Source: Oegoconia quadripuncta
Taxonomy: Eukaryota > Arthropoda > Insecta > Lepidoptera > Autostichidae
NCBI GenBank assembly: GCA_949316235.1
Contig: OX438755.1
Location: 17,005,151 to 17,069,150, forward strand
Direction of reading: 5' to 3'
Length of the DNA: 64,000 nucleotides
A model generated the notes under the pieces. That model saw nothing but the letters and a program-made list of their open reading frames with translations, did not search any database and was not told the origin of the DNA. The position numbers and the translations under genes were made by a program. Each line of letters begins with the position of its first letter. Position 1 is the first letter of the stretch. Positions 53,969 through 63,952 of the stretch are shown here, piece by piece.

Positions 53969-55780
53969 CTATAGCGATAGGAGTGTATGTATTATTTGCC
54001 TGGTAAATTCGGGTCTTCCCAGATGAAAGATATCTACCTCAGGGAAACATCTCCCATAGGTTTTGATAGCCCTGTGTAATACGGAGTTGGACACATAATT
54101 GGTACGCGCGACCCCCGTGTGCAGCACCCGCGAATGGCGAATGCGTGTCGGATGCGCACATAGGTTGACCAATTGTAGAAGTTCTGGACAATCCACGATG
54201 CCGTTGACTATGTCGTAAATGAGTCTCATATCCGAAACAGTCCTCCTCTGTTCGAGCGACATAAGTGTGTGATCCTCTGAGGCATCTCCACTTCTAATCC
54301 GCCGGTTTAGTCGCCTAACGAATCTCGCCTGGATGCCTTCCAGCTGTCTTATGTAAGTAGTATATTCGGGTGACCAAATCGACGATGCATACTCCATTAT
54401 GCTCCTAACGTACGCGAAATATAAGGTCTTCATTGGTTGAACGCTGCGGAATGACTTAGTGGATCTGTGAATGAAACCAAGCATTTTCGACGCCCTCTGA
54501 GTAATGTAGTCGTAATGCGTTACAAATAGAAGTTTGTTGTCTAAAAAGACGCCCAAGTCCTTCACCTGATCCACTCTGTCGACTATCGTGTTGTTTAATT
54601 TGTAATCGAAAGCTAATTTTTGTGGTTTACGTGTAAAAGTGATTGTCTGACATTTCTTTATATTTAGGTCTAAGTAGTTACGACTACAATACTCAGTGAG
54701 CCTATTGAGATCCTCCTGCAGTAATATACAATCCGATATGTCTTTGATCGCCATAAAGATCTTTTTGTCATCCGCGTACATCAAGAACCCAGCGTGAAGA
54801 AAGCATGACGAAATGTCGTGAAGGTATACATTAAATAATAAAGGGCCTAAATGAGATCCTTGGGGAATTCCAGAAGGAATATTCACCAAGTTGGACCTAT
54901 GAGAGCCAACTCTTACAGCCTGAGATCTGTTGCGTATATAAGACTCAAACCATCGCAGGAGGTCGCCGTGAACACCAACCACTCGTAGCTTTGTGAGTAG
55001 CGTGTCGTGGTCTATACGATCAAAACATTTCGAATAATCGGTGTACACGGCATCCACTTGAGTTTTATTGCCCATGTTTCTAGCGACATAATCTATAAAC
55101 AACGACAGATTAGTGACGGTCGACCGATTTCTCATAAACCCATGTTGTGCTGTAGGTATGCAAGCAGAGACCGCGGGATACAACTGGTCAAAGACAATGG
55201 ATTCAAACAATTTGCTGAACACTGATAATATAGAAACAGGTCGATAATTTTCTACAGACTGACGTGAGCCGGCTTTGTGTATGGGAATTACAAAAGCTTC
55301 CTTCCATTTATCAGGAAAGTTACCTTCGCTTATCGAGCGTGAAAAGATGATAGCTAACGGGACTGCCAGTTGCTTAGCACATGTTCTTACCAGAATAGGT
55401 GGAATGTTATCTGACCCAGGGCCCTTGTTTGTATTAATTCGATTTAGGTGCTTTAAAACTAGATTAGGTGATATATTAATTCTACTGATACAATTGTTGT
55501 AGTTATCGCTGATTATGACGCGTTGTGAAGTGTTGACACAAGGAGGCCTAATAACATGAACGGATTGAAAGTATTCCAAAAATGCGTTGCATACTTCTGA
55601 ACCTCCACTCGCCTCACCCGAGCTGCTACTAATTACACGGATGGGAATACCACTATCCCTGCGCAGATTTCTTGTGTAACTCCAGAATTTCCTAGGGTTA
55701 TCCGTAATAGACTTTTCGCACCTGAGAGAGTACTTGGTCCAGCACTGGCGCTGTGTCTGTTTCTGACGTCTCCTAAGCAT
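53969..55780 (-). CDS. LINE reverse transcriptase
   Basis: A 603-codon open frame. The enzyme would copy its own RNA into DNA at a nicked chromosomal target. RT motifs in order: PILVRTCAKQL (about residue 123), WKEAFVIPIHKAGS and NYRPVSIL (fingers), AVYTDYSKCFDRID (motif A, catalytic Asp), SGIPQGSHLGPLLFNVYL (motif B), MYADDKKIF (motif C with both catalytic Asp), LNIKKCQTITF and LGVFLDNKLLF (thumb side), then LYFAYVRSIMEYASSIWSP and LEGIQARFVRRLNRRI. No catalytic residue appears lost and there is no internal stop. The ATG at 55780 is probably not the native start: the endonuclease frame lies in the same frame 12 codons upstream beyond one stop. The order and wording fit the jockey/CR1 superfamily. 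The clade is my inference. Confidence 0.85.
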   Translation of the reverse strand: MLRRRQKQTQRQCWTKYSLRCEKSITDNPRKFWSYTRNLRRDSGIPIRVISSSSGEASGGSEVCNAFLEYFQSVHVIRPPCVNTSQRVIISDNYNNCISRINISPNLVLKHLNRINTNKGPGSDNIPPILVRTCAKQLAVPLAIIFSRSISEGNFPDKWKEAFVIPIHKAGSRQSVENYRPVSILSVFSKLFESIVFDQLYPAVSACIPTAQHGFMRNRSTVTNLSLFIDYVARNMGNKTQVDAVYTDYSKCFDRIDHDTLLTKLRVVGVHGDLLRWFESYIRNRSQAVRVGSHRSNLVNIPSGIPQGSHLGPLLFNVYLHDISSCFLHAGFLMYADDKKIFMAIKDISDCILLQEDLNRLTEYCSRNYLDLNIKKCQTITFTRKPQKLAFDYKLNNTIVDRVDQVKDLGVFLDNKLLFVTHYDYITQRASKMLGFIHRSTKSFRSVQPMKTLYFAYVRSIMEYASSIWSPEYTTYIRQLEGIQARFVRRLNRRIRSGDASEDHTLMSLEQRRTVSDMRLIYDIVNGIVDCPELLQLVNLCAHPTRIRHSRVLHTGVARTNYVSNSVLHRAIKTYGRCFPEVDIFHLGRPEFTRQIIHTLLSL

Positions 55781-55816
55781 AGAAAAAGAATCGTAATCTA
55801 ACGGGTTTTTATACTT

Positions 55817-56494
55817 CTACCAGAGTCTGTGGTATTTATCCTTTTCCTTTATGATATGAATAAGGCTCTTAGAATACCAGGAAGGATAGGTGGTGGGAGT
55901 GGAAATGAAACTAGGAACAAACAAGTTTATAACGTAATCCAGCCTCTCGTAAAAATACCCGACCGCATCCTCTACTGAACCTTCATCGAGATGAGTTGCC
56001 CAGTCAGTATTTAACAAGTAATTACATATTTGGTCATAATTAGCTTTCTTAAAGTTGAATTTACGAGAAGCCGGTTCACGAACAAACCTAATCGATACAT
56101 TAGGAATATTCAGCTCCAATGCGGGGTGATGCGGCATATCCTCCCTAGTTATGGGTAAAGCACAGTGTGAAACAGACACATGTGTAGTACCAAAAACCAA
56201 ATCCAAAAATCTACCGTTAACATTTGCTACTCCATTAAATTGACGCAATCCAGACGACGACAGTGCATCACAAAAATATTTCTGAGCATCATTCATGCTA
56301 CCTACCGGAAAAAAGTCCATTCCGAGTGAATCTTTCTTCCACTCTATATTATTGGGCAAATTAAAGTCGCCCAGAACAATGAAATCACTGTCAGAATTAT
56401 TGGCTACGCAGTCACCCAGATAATCAGTAAAATGTTGGAGTAGCGCATCATGTTTCGAACTGCCACCCGGCAGGTACAAACAAACAATATGCAA
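55817..56494 (-). pseudogene. LINE endonuclease domain, N-truncated, ends at amber stop
   Basis: A 225-codon frame, in the same reading frame as the downstream RT. It contains VLGDFNLPNNIEWK (the DFN active-site segment of AP-like endonucleases), FLDLVFGTTHVSVSHCALPI and EDMPHHPALELNI, which sits where the family has SDHxPL; His is present but Ser-Asp is replaced by Pro-His. It closes with KEKDKYHRLW and TAG at 55817-55819. The start is a TTG inside the domain and the N-terminal third with the first catalytic Asn/Glu is missing, so this is a remnant of one EN-RT polyprotein. Confidence 0.8.
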
Positions 56495-56507
56495 GTTGCG
56501 AGTTGAC

Positions 56508-56833
56508 TAATAAATAAAGTCTCTTTGATGTGTCAAATTTTATAGTTAAAAACTCCTTGGACCAAGAAAGTAGCTTGAGCAGCCTTGTTTTAGTGCGAAA
56601 CTATTTTTGACATTTTGCCGTTAAAAATTTAAATGTCTTTATTACCCAAGGGAACTTTATACAACTTTAGCTCCCTTGGAGTTTAATAGCTTACTTTAAA
56701 TTGAGAATACTTGATATATAATACGTAGGTAAACCAGATGCAGATGGTGCATAAAATATTTTATTCCTAATAAAGAAATATAACCAAAAGCTAAGTAATA
56801 TTTTATTAGGCTTATTTACCCTAATAAAATTAT
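56508..56833. other. No feature recognised
   Basis: AT-rich flank of the LINE; nothing recognised. Confidence 0.4.
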
Positions 56834-57125
56834 TTAAATATATTTATCGGATTTAGAGCTATTTTGTGGTATTACGTGTCGTTTTTTTATTGTTTTTTGA
56901 GAGTTGGTAACCCTAGCTACTACTGTGCATACGTAACGGGACCAAGGATGGAACGTGACAGCCACGGAGTAGGGCGTGCTTAACATTGCCGACAATATTT
57001 TTTCCGTCCCGTGCGTGGCACGTTCCCTTATGTACATGTGCCTGTGACGTATGCTCTCTTGCATACATTTTCTATGAAACGATCTTTCCAATTATTCGCG
57101 TCCCGTCCCGTCCGGATTGAAACAC
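56834..57125 (-). repeat. Unclassified GC-richer block, possible element
   Basis: CCGTCCCGTGCGTGGCACGT and GCGTCCCGTCCCGTCCGG (57098-57115) stand out from the AT-rich flanks. GGGACGGGACG may be a terminal motif. The 85-codon minus-strand frame here has no recognisable domain. Confidence 0.3.
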
Positions 57126-57465
57126 GTTGTTACATTATTGAAAAAGTTTGACGTGGACTGGACATATTCTTTGACGGGTTGATTAGGTTTAGGAAGATGT
57201 CTGTGAGCATCCGTAAACACGAGGGAAATGGACTCCGAAGCCCGATCCGGGGCAGTACTGTCAACTGAGTGTTCATCATTATTGTGGTTTGTACTGCATT
57301 GTCGTTGCTTAACCAAATTGATACACTTTGGTTGAAAGGCGCAGAAGTGTAAGGTAATGCTATTGAGCATTGACATTGAACGATTCATTTTTATGTTTAC
57401 ATGATTCAATTTGGTTGCTTCATCTAAATTGAAGTGTAATATCGCCTTTATTGTTTCTTTTTGTG
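57092..57465 (-). other. Unidentified open frame, possibly coding
   Basis: The minus frame is open from a TGA at about 57480 to a TAA at 57092-57094, about 125 codons, with ATG codons at 57378 and just downstream. Residues are varied, not low-complexity: IKAILHFNLDEATKLNHVNI near its start, ITLHFCAFQPKCINLVKQRQ, then DRASESISLVFTDAHRHLPK. I know no family with this sequence. It could be a host exon, an old LINE ORF, or chance. It shares no sequence with the repeats listed here. The same frame continues past the TAA for 85 codons into the block at 56834. Confidence 0.25.
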
Positions 57466-57498
57466 TTGTTGTTATTCACGTAATTTTGGGTCAAATTT

Positions 57499-57993
57499 TA
57501 TTTTTGTAATCCAAAATGCAATGTAATGTAATTTCTGGAAAGTATTACTAATGCTAGAAATATTCATGCACTAATATGTACAATTGCGTTTTTGTGTCGC
57601 ATTGGATTGGTATACGTCTATCTTGTTGGTGTAATCCAAAATATAATTATGCTTTAAAAGTGGAAATCTGTGCTCTCTACCTACCCCAATGTCAAAAAAA
57701 ACAGTAGCCTACTACACGTTCTATAGAAAATTATGAATTAGCAGTAAAATTCGTTAATCTCCACAGAAAGCTGGATCATGTCATCCCTGCAGGATCCTTT
57801 GTTAGTCAATGCTCATCCGTCCCTTATCCCTTAATCTCCGCTGAACTTGTCTCAAACATTGCTCGAACCTTCAACCTCATTACGTATTTAAGGATTTGGT
57901 TAATAAATAAGAGAACACTTTTAAAGTTTGGTGCAAGTTAAGAACTTATAGACGTCGTTTTAGACGGCCTGTCTCGCAGCTTGCATTGTTGAC
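57499..57993. other. No feature recognised
   Basis: Nothing recognised. Confidence 0.4.
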
Positions 57994-58166
57994 TTTTTTT
58001 TGTGCACAACGGGTTGGTACTTGACTTCAATCACACCTGATGTTAAGTGAAGATGAGGTCGAAGGTGGAAGCGTACTGACCCGGAACCCCAACACATTTG
58101 GGGGACTGGCTATCTTATCTCTGACAACCGGAACACAACAATGATATTAACATTGTTGCTTGGCTG
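57994..58166 (-). mobile_element. SINE-A 3' half
   Basis: Minus-strand end CCAACCCGTTGTGCACAAAA, body GAGATAAGATAGCCAGTCCC. The SINE stops at CAACAATGTTAATATCATTG. Confidence 0.9.
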
Positions 58167-58488
58167 ATTTTCATTATTTTGATTTTGATACACGAGGATC
58201 TTTGTGCTGTATATAGAACATAAGTATGTGTGTATATTATTTATATATTATTAGGCTTTTATTATTAAATCGAATACATGATCTTAATTAAACAGTGCCC
58301 CACAAAACCGTTTGCACGGCTTGTCTGTGGGAGACTCGAACAAAAAGCTATTTTACCTAGTTATAATTTGGACGTCGTCGTATTCATTAAATAAACATTC
58401 ACATAGGAGTTACAGGTTATCTAATATAATAAATATATAATATAATATAATATAATATAATATATTTTTTTTACTATAGCATAGCACT
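58167..58488. other. No gene; TATAA microsatellite
   Basis: TATAATATAATATAATATAA-type units lie at about 58436-58463. Confidence 0.6.
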
Positions 58489-58539
58489 GAACATCAAAAT
58501 CGGTGAAGTTATTTATTTCGTAACCGATTTTGATGTTCT
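58489..58539. repeat. Inverted repeat (hairpin)
   Basis: GAACATCAAAATCGGT faces ACCGATTTTGATGTTC: 16-bp perfect arms, 18-19 bp loop. Confidence 0.9.
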
Positions 58540-58920
58540 GGTGGTGATATCTCTAAACACCTTTTGAAAGGTTTTAGGTGTCAGGTACCTCGTTGGGCGA
58601 GACGTGCATTTACCACTTTCGTAGGTGAGGTTTAGGCATTCATAACAAGCTTATGGATCTAAATTTTGAGTCGAAGGTGAAACATAGTTTCACATGAAGA
58701 AACTAGCGTTGTTATTTCCAACACTATCAACAGCCTTACGCCTCCTCTGTTGGGACATAACCTCGTCTCACTAGAGAGGGTATAGGACTTAACCCACCAC
58801 GCCAGCCCATATTGGTGGATTTATGTCAGTCTACTAGCATATGACAGTCAGTGTTCTCAAGCAGCTTCGTAGGCTATTGATATGCTGAACGTCTGTCTTC
58901 TTCCATTCTTCTTCTTTTTT
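58540..58920. other. No feature recognised
   Basis: AACCCACCACGCCAGCCCAT near 58793 is a weak SINE-D-like phrase. Otherwise nothing. Confidence 0.4.
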
Positions 58921-59101
58921 ACTGTCTTCCATTTTATTTATTTTCCATTTGACCACAATCTCACGAGGAAACTGCCGTCGGATCTCTAGGGACATCTATT
59001 TTAGAAAATTGAAAACCATTTAGACCTTGCCTCAAAGTCAAGATCAACGTTACCTTATTTTGGAAGCACACAGGGTACATTTAAAACAGTCAGTCCTGAA
59101 C
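58921..59101 (+). repeat. Tandem duplication, copy 1 (period 181)
   Basis: ACTGTCTTCCATTTTATTTA, CAATCTCACGAGGAAACTGC, CGTCGGATCTCTAGGGA, CAAAGTCAAGATCAACGTTA, then LINE-L tail sequence CACACAGGGTACATTTAAAA. Confidence 0.88.
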
Positions 59102-59280
59102 GACTGTCTTCTATTTTAATTTTTTTGCATTTGACTACAATCTCACGAGGAAGCTGCCGTCGGATCTCCAGTGATGTATACTTTAAAAAAAAATAAAACC
59201 ATTTAGACGTCGACTCAAAGTCAAGATCAAAGATGTCTTATTTTGTAAGTACACAGGGTACACTTAAAAGAGAAATTTTA
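59102..59280 (+). repeat. Tandem duplication, copy 2
   Basis: ACTGTCTTCTATTTTAATTT, CAATCTCACGAGGAAGCTGC, CGTCGGATCTCCAGTGATGT, TCAAAGTCAAGATCAAAGAT, then the same LINE-L tail, which here runs on into a longer LINE-L copy. Confidence 0.88.
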
Positions 59281-59560
59281 CATTTTTTAAGCTACTGCTT
59301 GTTCAAAATGCAATTTTCTCCTGAGAAGAACAAGCAAGTAACTCGAGGGGTTGCTCTTTTAAAAACAGATTTTTATGTTACAAATAGGTTTTTATATTTC
59401 ATTATTAATTGTGAAATAGCCTGGCAAGCGAACGAGATAGTTAAGTCCAGGGATGTTTATCATTTACCAAAATAGTCTGATATTTTATAATATTCTTTCT
59501 TAATTAGTTTTTGTTGTAGTATCTGTAAATTTATTGAAAGGAAGATTTTGTATAATTAAC
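59216..59560 (-). mobile_element. LINE-L 3' end
   Basis: GTAAGTACACAGGGTACACT, CCTGAGAAGAACAAGCAAGT, CTCGAGGGGTTGCTCTTTTA and CATTATTAATTGTGAAATAG. It includes the inverse of the C-terminal coding tail near 59450-59560 (AATAGTCTGATATTTTATAA). Confidence 0.78.
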
Positions 59561-60407
59561 TAGAGCGGATTCCCCATTTATGGACTATGTTTTCAGCTGC
59601 CTCTTCCTTCTTGGAAGTGAGATCAAGCAAGTGTGTCAACCAGAAAATATAAAATATTTTTTAGAAACGCCTAGCGGTTATCAAATAGCGCTAACTTACA
59701 ACGTTGCCATTTTTATTCTGTGAAAGTTGAGATTTTGGGAGGAAATACGACTCACTCAACAACCCTTGGGAATCGTTTATTTGTCTCAGTCTTATTGTTA
59801 GCGAAGATAAAAAGGAAACCCATCAAAGGATCTTAAGATGACAGAAAAGAACATCGCGTGCTTTAGCCGACGACGTTGGTGTTTATACAGGGTAGAAACG
59901 ATAAGTTTACGCTGGAGATTACTTTCTTAGTATAAGTGATATTAAAAATCTTTTTTACGGTGAAATTATGTCAGGTTCGGTACAAATTGACATAAAAAAC
60001 TTAAAAAAAACGTGATTACTGATTTTTTTTATTTTCCCTGCCACCATACAAGGTTAATCCTAGTGTAATTAAGTCTAGAATCGTCTCTTTAGGGTCACTA
60101 CCCGAAGGCCAAACGGAGCCCTATTGCTGTCGCTTATGTATCAGTCCATCGTCTGTCACAAAGCTTTAGCAGCCAATTTTTATATTTGCACCAAGAGTAT
60201 GTCTTGCTGACGGATAAAAAAATATTTTAATACCAGCACCTATAGACTACATGTGAAAATTGGAAACATAAAGGAAAAAAAAAATTATCCCTATTATCGA
60301 TCCTAGCTTATTGAAGTTACAGTGAGAGGAGTAAGGAAGCGGAATTGCCGCCATACTTCTAATTTTAATTAATAGTAGATTGTATAACAAGGCAGAAAAA
60401 TTATTTA
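59561..60407. other. No feature recognised
   Basis: No gene or repeat recognised in about 850 bp. Confidence 0.4.
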
Positions 60408-60709
60408 CCGCCTCCGTGGCTCAATGTAAATAGCATTGGATTCGAGGACGCGGGTTCGATTCCCAGCGAGGTACATGTTTATTACTCGGTTTGGTTGGTG
60501 GTAGAACATTTAAATGTCCGCTTGGCTAAATCTGCCGCCAAACAGCAATGTTAATAGCATTGTTGTGTTCCGGTTGTCAGAGATAAGCTAGCCAGTTCCC
60601 CAATTAGGATGGGATTTCCGGGTCCCTACGCTTCCAACTTCGGCCTCATCTTCACTTAACATCAGGTATGATTGAGGTCAAGTGCTAAACCGTTGTGCAT
60701 AAAAAAAAA
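60408..60709 (+). mobile_element. SINE-A, near full length
   Basis: Head CCGCCTCCGTGGCTCAATGT, B box GGGTTCGATTCCCAGC. The body lacks the GCTAGCTACCACCATCTTAT segment. End CCGTTGTGCATAAAAAAAAA. Confidence 0.9.
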
Positions 60710-60887
60710 TAATAATATTAAATAGAATCCTGAGTGTAACGAGGGATTCAATGTATATCGCCCAAGGTAAAAAAGAATTTTGCGCTCGAGTGATAAAACC
60801 CTTTACTTTTCATCCACATCTATGCGAAAAACGAAACAAGAACCGCTTATTATGTAAACATGTTAGTTATTATTTTTACAAATTATC
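60710..60887. other. No feature recognised
   Basis: Nothing recognised. Confidence 0.4.
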
Positions 60888-61180
60888 ATCATCATCAGCC
60901 GGTACACATCCCACTGCAGGGATATAGGCCTTCCCTCGTATAGGGAGTATGGGCCGTAGTCCACCACGCTGGCCCAATGCGGGTTGGGGACTTCACATGT
61001 CTCTGATTTTTATTTCTCAGGCACGCAGGTTTGTTTCCTGTTTTCCTTCACCGTTTAGGGCAGTCGGATAAATGCACTTATGTAATTAAATTAAATTTAA
61101 ATTCATTGGTACATGGCCTGCCTGGGAATCGAACTCGGATCTCCCAAATTGGGAGACCGCGTCAACCGAGGCTACGCCCA
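60888..61180 (-). mobile_element. SINE-D, head damaged
   Basis: Minus-strand 3' end CTGATGATGATGATAA, ATACTCCCTATACGAGGGAA, B box AGTTCGATTCCCAGG. The A-box part is rearranged (CGTAGCCTCGGTTGACGCGG). Confidence 0.87.
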
Positions 61181-61847
61181 TATTATGGGATAAACCCTTT
61201 TAATTCTGTCACAGTGTGGTCCCTGGCCGATATCGGTTAGGTTTAGGTTACATTCATAGTTGTTACTGAGAACTATATTTGATTAAATAATGACCTGCGA
61301 ACGTAGACCTTGAATTGGCTGTGAGTGGAATACACTACGAGTAGCTAATTGCAGGAAGCCAAGGTACATTGTGCTATCCCGTTACAATTTGAGACAGCAT
61401 CCTTGTGGCCAATTGATTCGGGCCGAATAATCGTAAGTAAACAGAGATGATGTCCAAAGTTCAAGAGCTAGTGATGGACGGAGATCTAATTTGTTAATTT
61501 ATCGATATTAATGATAATCGAAATAAAATATAGCTATCGATGTTCATGAAGAAGGTTTTGGTACGATATCTTATTATTTTTGTATATTTCGATAAAACCT
61601 TCACATCACTTAATATGCATTTATCGCAGCTCTTCAATTGAACACATTTTGGACACCAACGTTGATCACTTTTGACTTTGTCATATACCAGTTGGAGAGA
61701 TTATATGAAAAGTGACATAGTATTTATAAGAGAATGAATTTTATTTATTGAGATGACAGGTAATAAAGGAAAACAGAAGAAGAAAGCATGTGCCGCCGCC
61801 ACCCCACCAAAGGATGATTGATGATTTAAATATTAAATAATATCTCT
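61181..61847. other. No gene; TATCGAT motifs
   Basis: TTTATCGATATT near 61498 and GCTATCGATGTT near 61534 resemble the insect DREF motif, but no gene lies beside them. Confidence 0.4.
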
Positions 61848-62104
61848 AATGTAATCAACCACTCAATCATTTATTTATAGATACAAAAAAATTACAATAG
61901 CAATGTTCTAATCAACTTACATATCGGTACGTTCGGCGAATTCCAAAAAGTATTTTAGTACATTCCGGGACATATCACGCCTATAGGGGTATTTCTCATA
62001 AAGACAGCAGTCCCTTACATGAGAAAAAGGATACTTAAATAATAGTGGGTAACTAAATTAGATCGTTCGCACTCGCACTACACAAAACCAGTATCTGTTT
62101 CGCT
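61848..62104 (-). mobile_element. Probable LINE 3'UTR
   Basis: Inferred continuation of the coding fragment at 62105-62440. The minus strand ends TTTGTATCTATAAATAAATG then ATTGAGTGGTTG. There is no second copy in the window to confirm the boundary. Confidence 0.45.
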
Positions 62105-62440
62105 CTATCTATACAAAGCGAAATTTCCAAAATTAGGGAGTAAATATTTCACATTAATATCTATATTATATTGTAATTCACCAATATGTGTTGTGATAAT
62201 TTTTCTTTGTATTGATTGTATGAAGTTATATTTTTTAATATCTGAAGGTAAATTGTTAAAAAGCTGTGCTCCTTCGTAAGTAAACATGCGCTTGACTTAA
62301 ACAATTTGAACTTTATAATCTGTTGTGGTTTGTAGGTTTTGTTGGGGTTTCCATATTTAATGTTTAATTGTGTGTTTATTGGACATACTAGACTAGTGAC
62401 AAGTGAGTGAGTGAACATGCCTTAGAAACTAATAGTTTCA
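62105..62440 (-). pseudogene. LINE C-terminal fragment with a frameshift
   Basis: The first frame reads SLVCPINTQLNIKYGNPNKT and KPQQIIKFKLFK. Near 62288 the reading moves by one base to RMFTYEGAQLFNNLPSDIKK and runs to a stop at 62105. The F.Y.GA.LFN.LP..IK motif is a LINE protein C-terminus. Two overlapping frames of 85 and 60 codons are thus one broken gene. It lacks the RT core. Confidence 0.7.
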
Positions 62441-62560
62441 GGTACCTATCCCGCTAGAGATAAATTATTTTGTGATAAATACGAACAGACATTCCTAGGC
62501 GTGGATGTTTATATAAAGAATTATCTATGTTTATCCATAATATGTATAGAGCCTAATGAC
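62441..62560 (+). mobile_element. SINE-B, heavily decayed
   Basis: TCCCGCTAGAGATAAATTAT, TGATAAATACGAACAGACAT and TGGATGTTTATATAAAGAAT follow SINE-B/C order. No box is intact. Confidence 0.55.
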
Positions 62561-63180
62561 TATATTAGGCATTGTTTCTAAATAGTAACACAAGAAGACA
62601 TAATCATAAACATTTAATTACATGTTAATGAATCATTAGAATACAGTGTACAGAATATGAAATAAACACGTACAAGTGATGTTGAACAATTAGCACACAT
62701 TAAAACTTATCGATTTTATAATTAACTTAGCAACTCTATAATACCTTCAATAACAATATAATGTATTATAATTCACAAACACACGTGTCAGCTCCTGTTG
62801 ACCGTATCAATAAAAATATAAAATTTATCGATGTTCGTCGGCTAAGGGGCATCCCTAGCGCCTGAGCACGTTACGATGTTATGAATGCACTGCATTATCG
62901 ACCCGTACGAGCTTGGGAGTACACTGTCGATAAAAATAATGCTCTTGTTTTATTACACCTACTTAGAAAGAAAAGTACACTCGTTTACATAACAACTACT
63001 TTTGTAGTCTAGCTATTGAGTTTTAATAATGTTGAGTGATATGTGAAAACAAATAGGAATAAAAGTGTTTATTCATTGAAAATGGCAAAAACTACAATTT
63101 TAATTCGGCAATGCATGTAAGTAAATATTAATTTTAAAAATTACCGATTATTAATTAATTATAAATTATAATTATAAATG
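62561..63180. other. No feature recognised
   Basis: TTTATCGATG near 62823 and TGTCGATAAAAA near 62926 are isolated. No gene. Confidence 0.4.
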
Positions 63181-63402
63181 ACGACCGATTGATGTAGTGG
63201 ATAGTGACACTATCAGCGAAACCAACGGTTGCGGGTTCGAATCCCGCGAGGGGTAAATGTTTGTGTGATGAATACGAACATTTATTCCCGAGTCTTGGAT
63301 GTTTATATAAATATTTATGTATGTTTATCCGTTTATCTTGTATCCATAGCACAAGCTTTGCTTAGTTTGGAACTAGATGATTGGTCTGAAATATTTATTA
63401 AA
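63181..63402 (+). mobile_element. SINE-B, full length
   Basis: Head ACGACCGATTGATGTAGTGG, B box GGGTTCGAATCCCGCGAGGG, body TATCCATAGCACAAGCTTTG, end GGTCTGAAATATTTATTAAA. Confidence 0.92.
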
Positions 63403-63711
63403 AAAAAAAATTATTAAATATGATTAAATAAATACAAAAATACTATTTAACTTTTTTTTATAATATTTAGAAGCGCTTATTTTATGTCAGTGGTGACCCA
63501 AAAGCTGACTGTATCCTCACAGGCATTCAGCTAGGTAACCAGCGTTTTGGGAACCTTGACTCGTAGGCCCAATTTTATACACTTAGTTTGCTTTTAAGAT
63601 CTATACATTTAGTTGTTACTGTTTAATAAATTGACTTTACTCAGACCGTTTTTTTTAAATTACGAAACAGCTTATCCCTCATAAGCTCGCCTTTTGTATA
63701 TCTTATTTATT
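63403..63711. other. No gene; LINE-Q scrap at 63665
   Basis: ACAGCTTATCCCTCATAAGC and TCGCCTTTTGTATATCTTAT resemble the LINE-Q 3'UTR. Confidence 0.4.
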
Positions 63712-63850
63712 AATAAATAAATAAATAAATATTTCGGACGCTTACACCAATCATCTAGTCCCAAACTAAGCAAAGCTTGTACTATGGATACTAGATAATG
63801 GATAAACATACATAAATATTTATATAAACATCCATATTTATATAAACATT
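63712..63850 (-). mobile_element. SINE-B, head missing
   Basis: AAATAAATAAATATTTCGGA, CACCAATCATCTAGTCCCAA and TACTATGGATACTAGATAAT. Inverted relative to 63181-63402. Confidence 0.88.
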
Positions 63851-63952
63851 AATAGCTAAGTTTCGTTGTATTTTTTTTTGTGTATGCAATAAAGTGTTAC
63901 AATAGTAATATTTTTTGATTATAGAAAGTCTAAATTTAATAATATACGTAAT

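Larger units (their letters stand above)
53910..56507 (-). mobile_element. Non-LTR retrotransposon (LINE), 5'-truncated
   Basis: Carries the C-terminal part of an AP-type endonuclease, then a near-complete reverse transcriptase, on the minus strand. The first in-frame stop upstream lies at about 56507, and the N-terminal roughly 100 residues of the endonuclease and any ORF1 are missing. The 3'UTR is short and passes into a CA-rich microsatellite (53918-53955 on the plus strand is GT-rich), which may be the 3' tail. No target duplication was identified, so both ends are approximate. Confidence 0.82.

Noticed and set aside
61490..61545. TATCGAT motifs as a promoter
   Set aside because: No open frame or other promoter element lies nearby, and chance occurrence in AT-rich DNA is likely.
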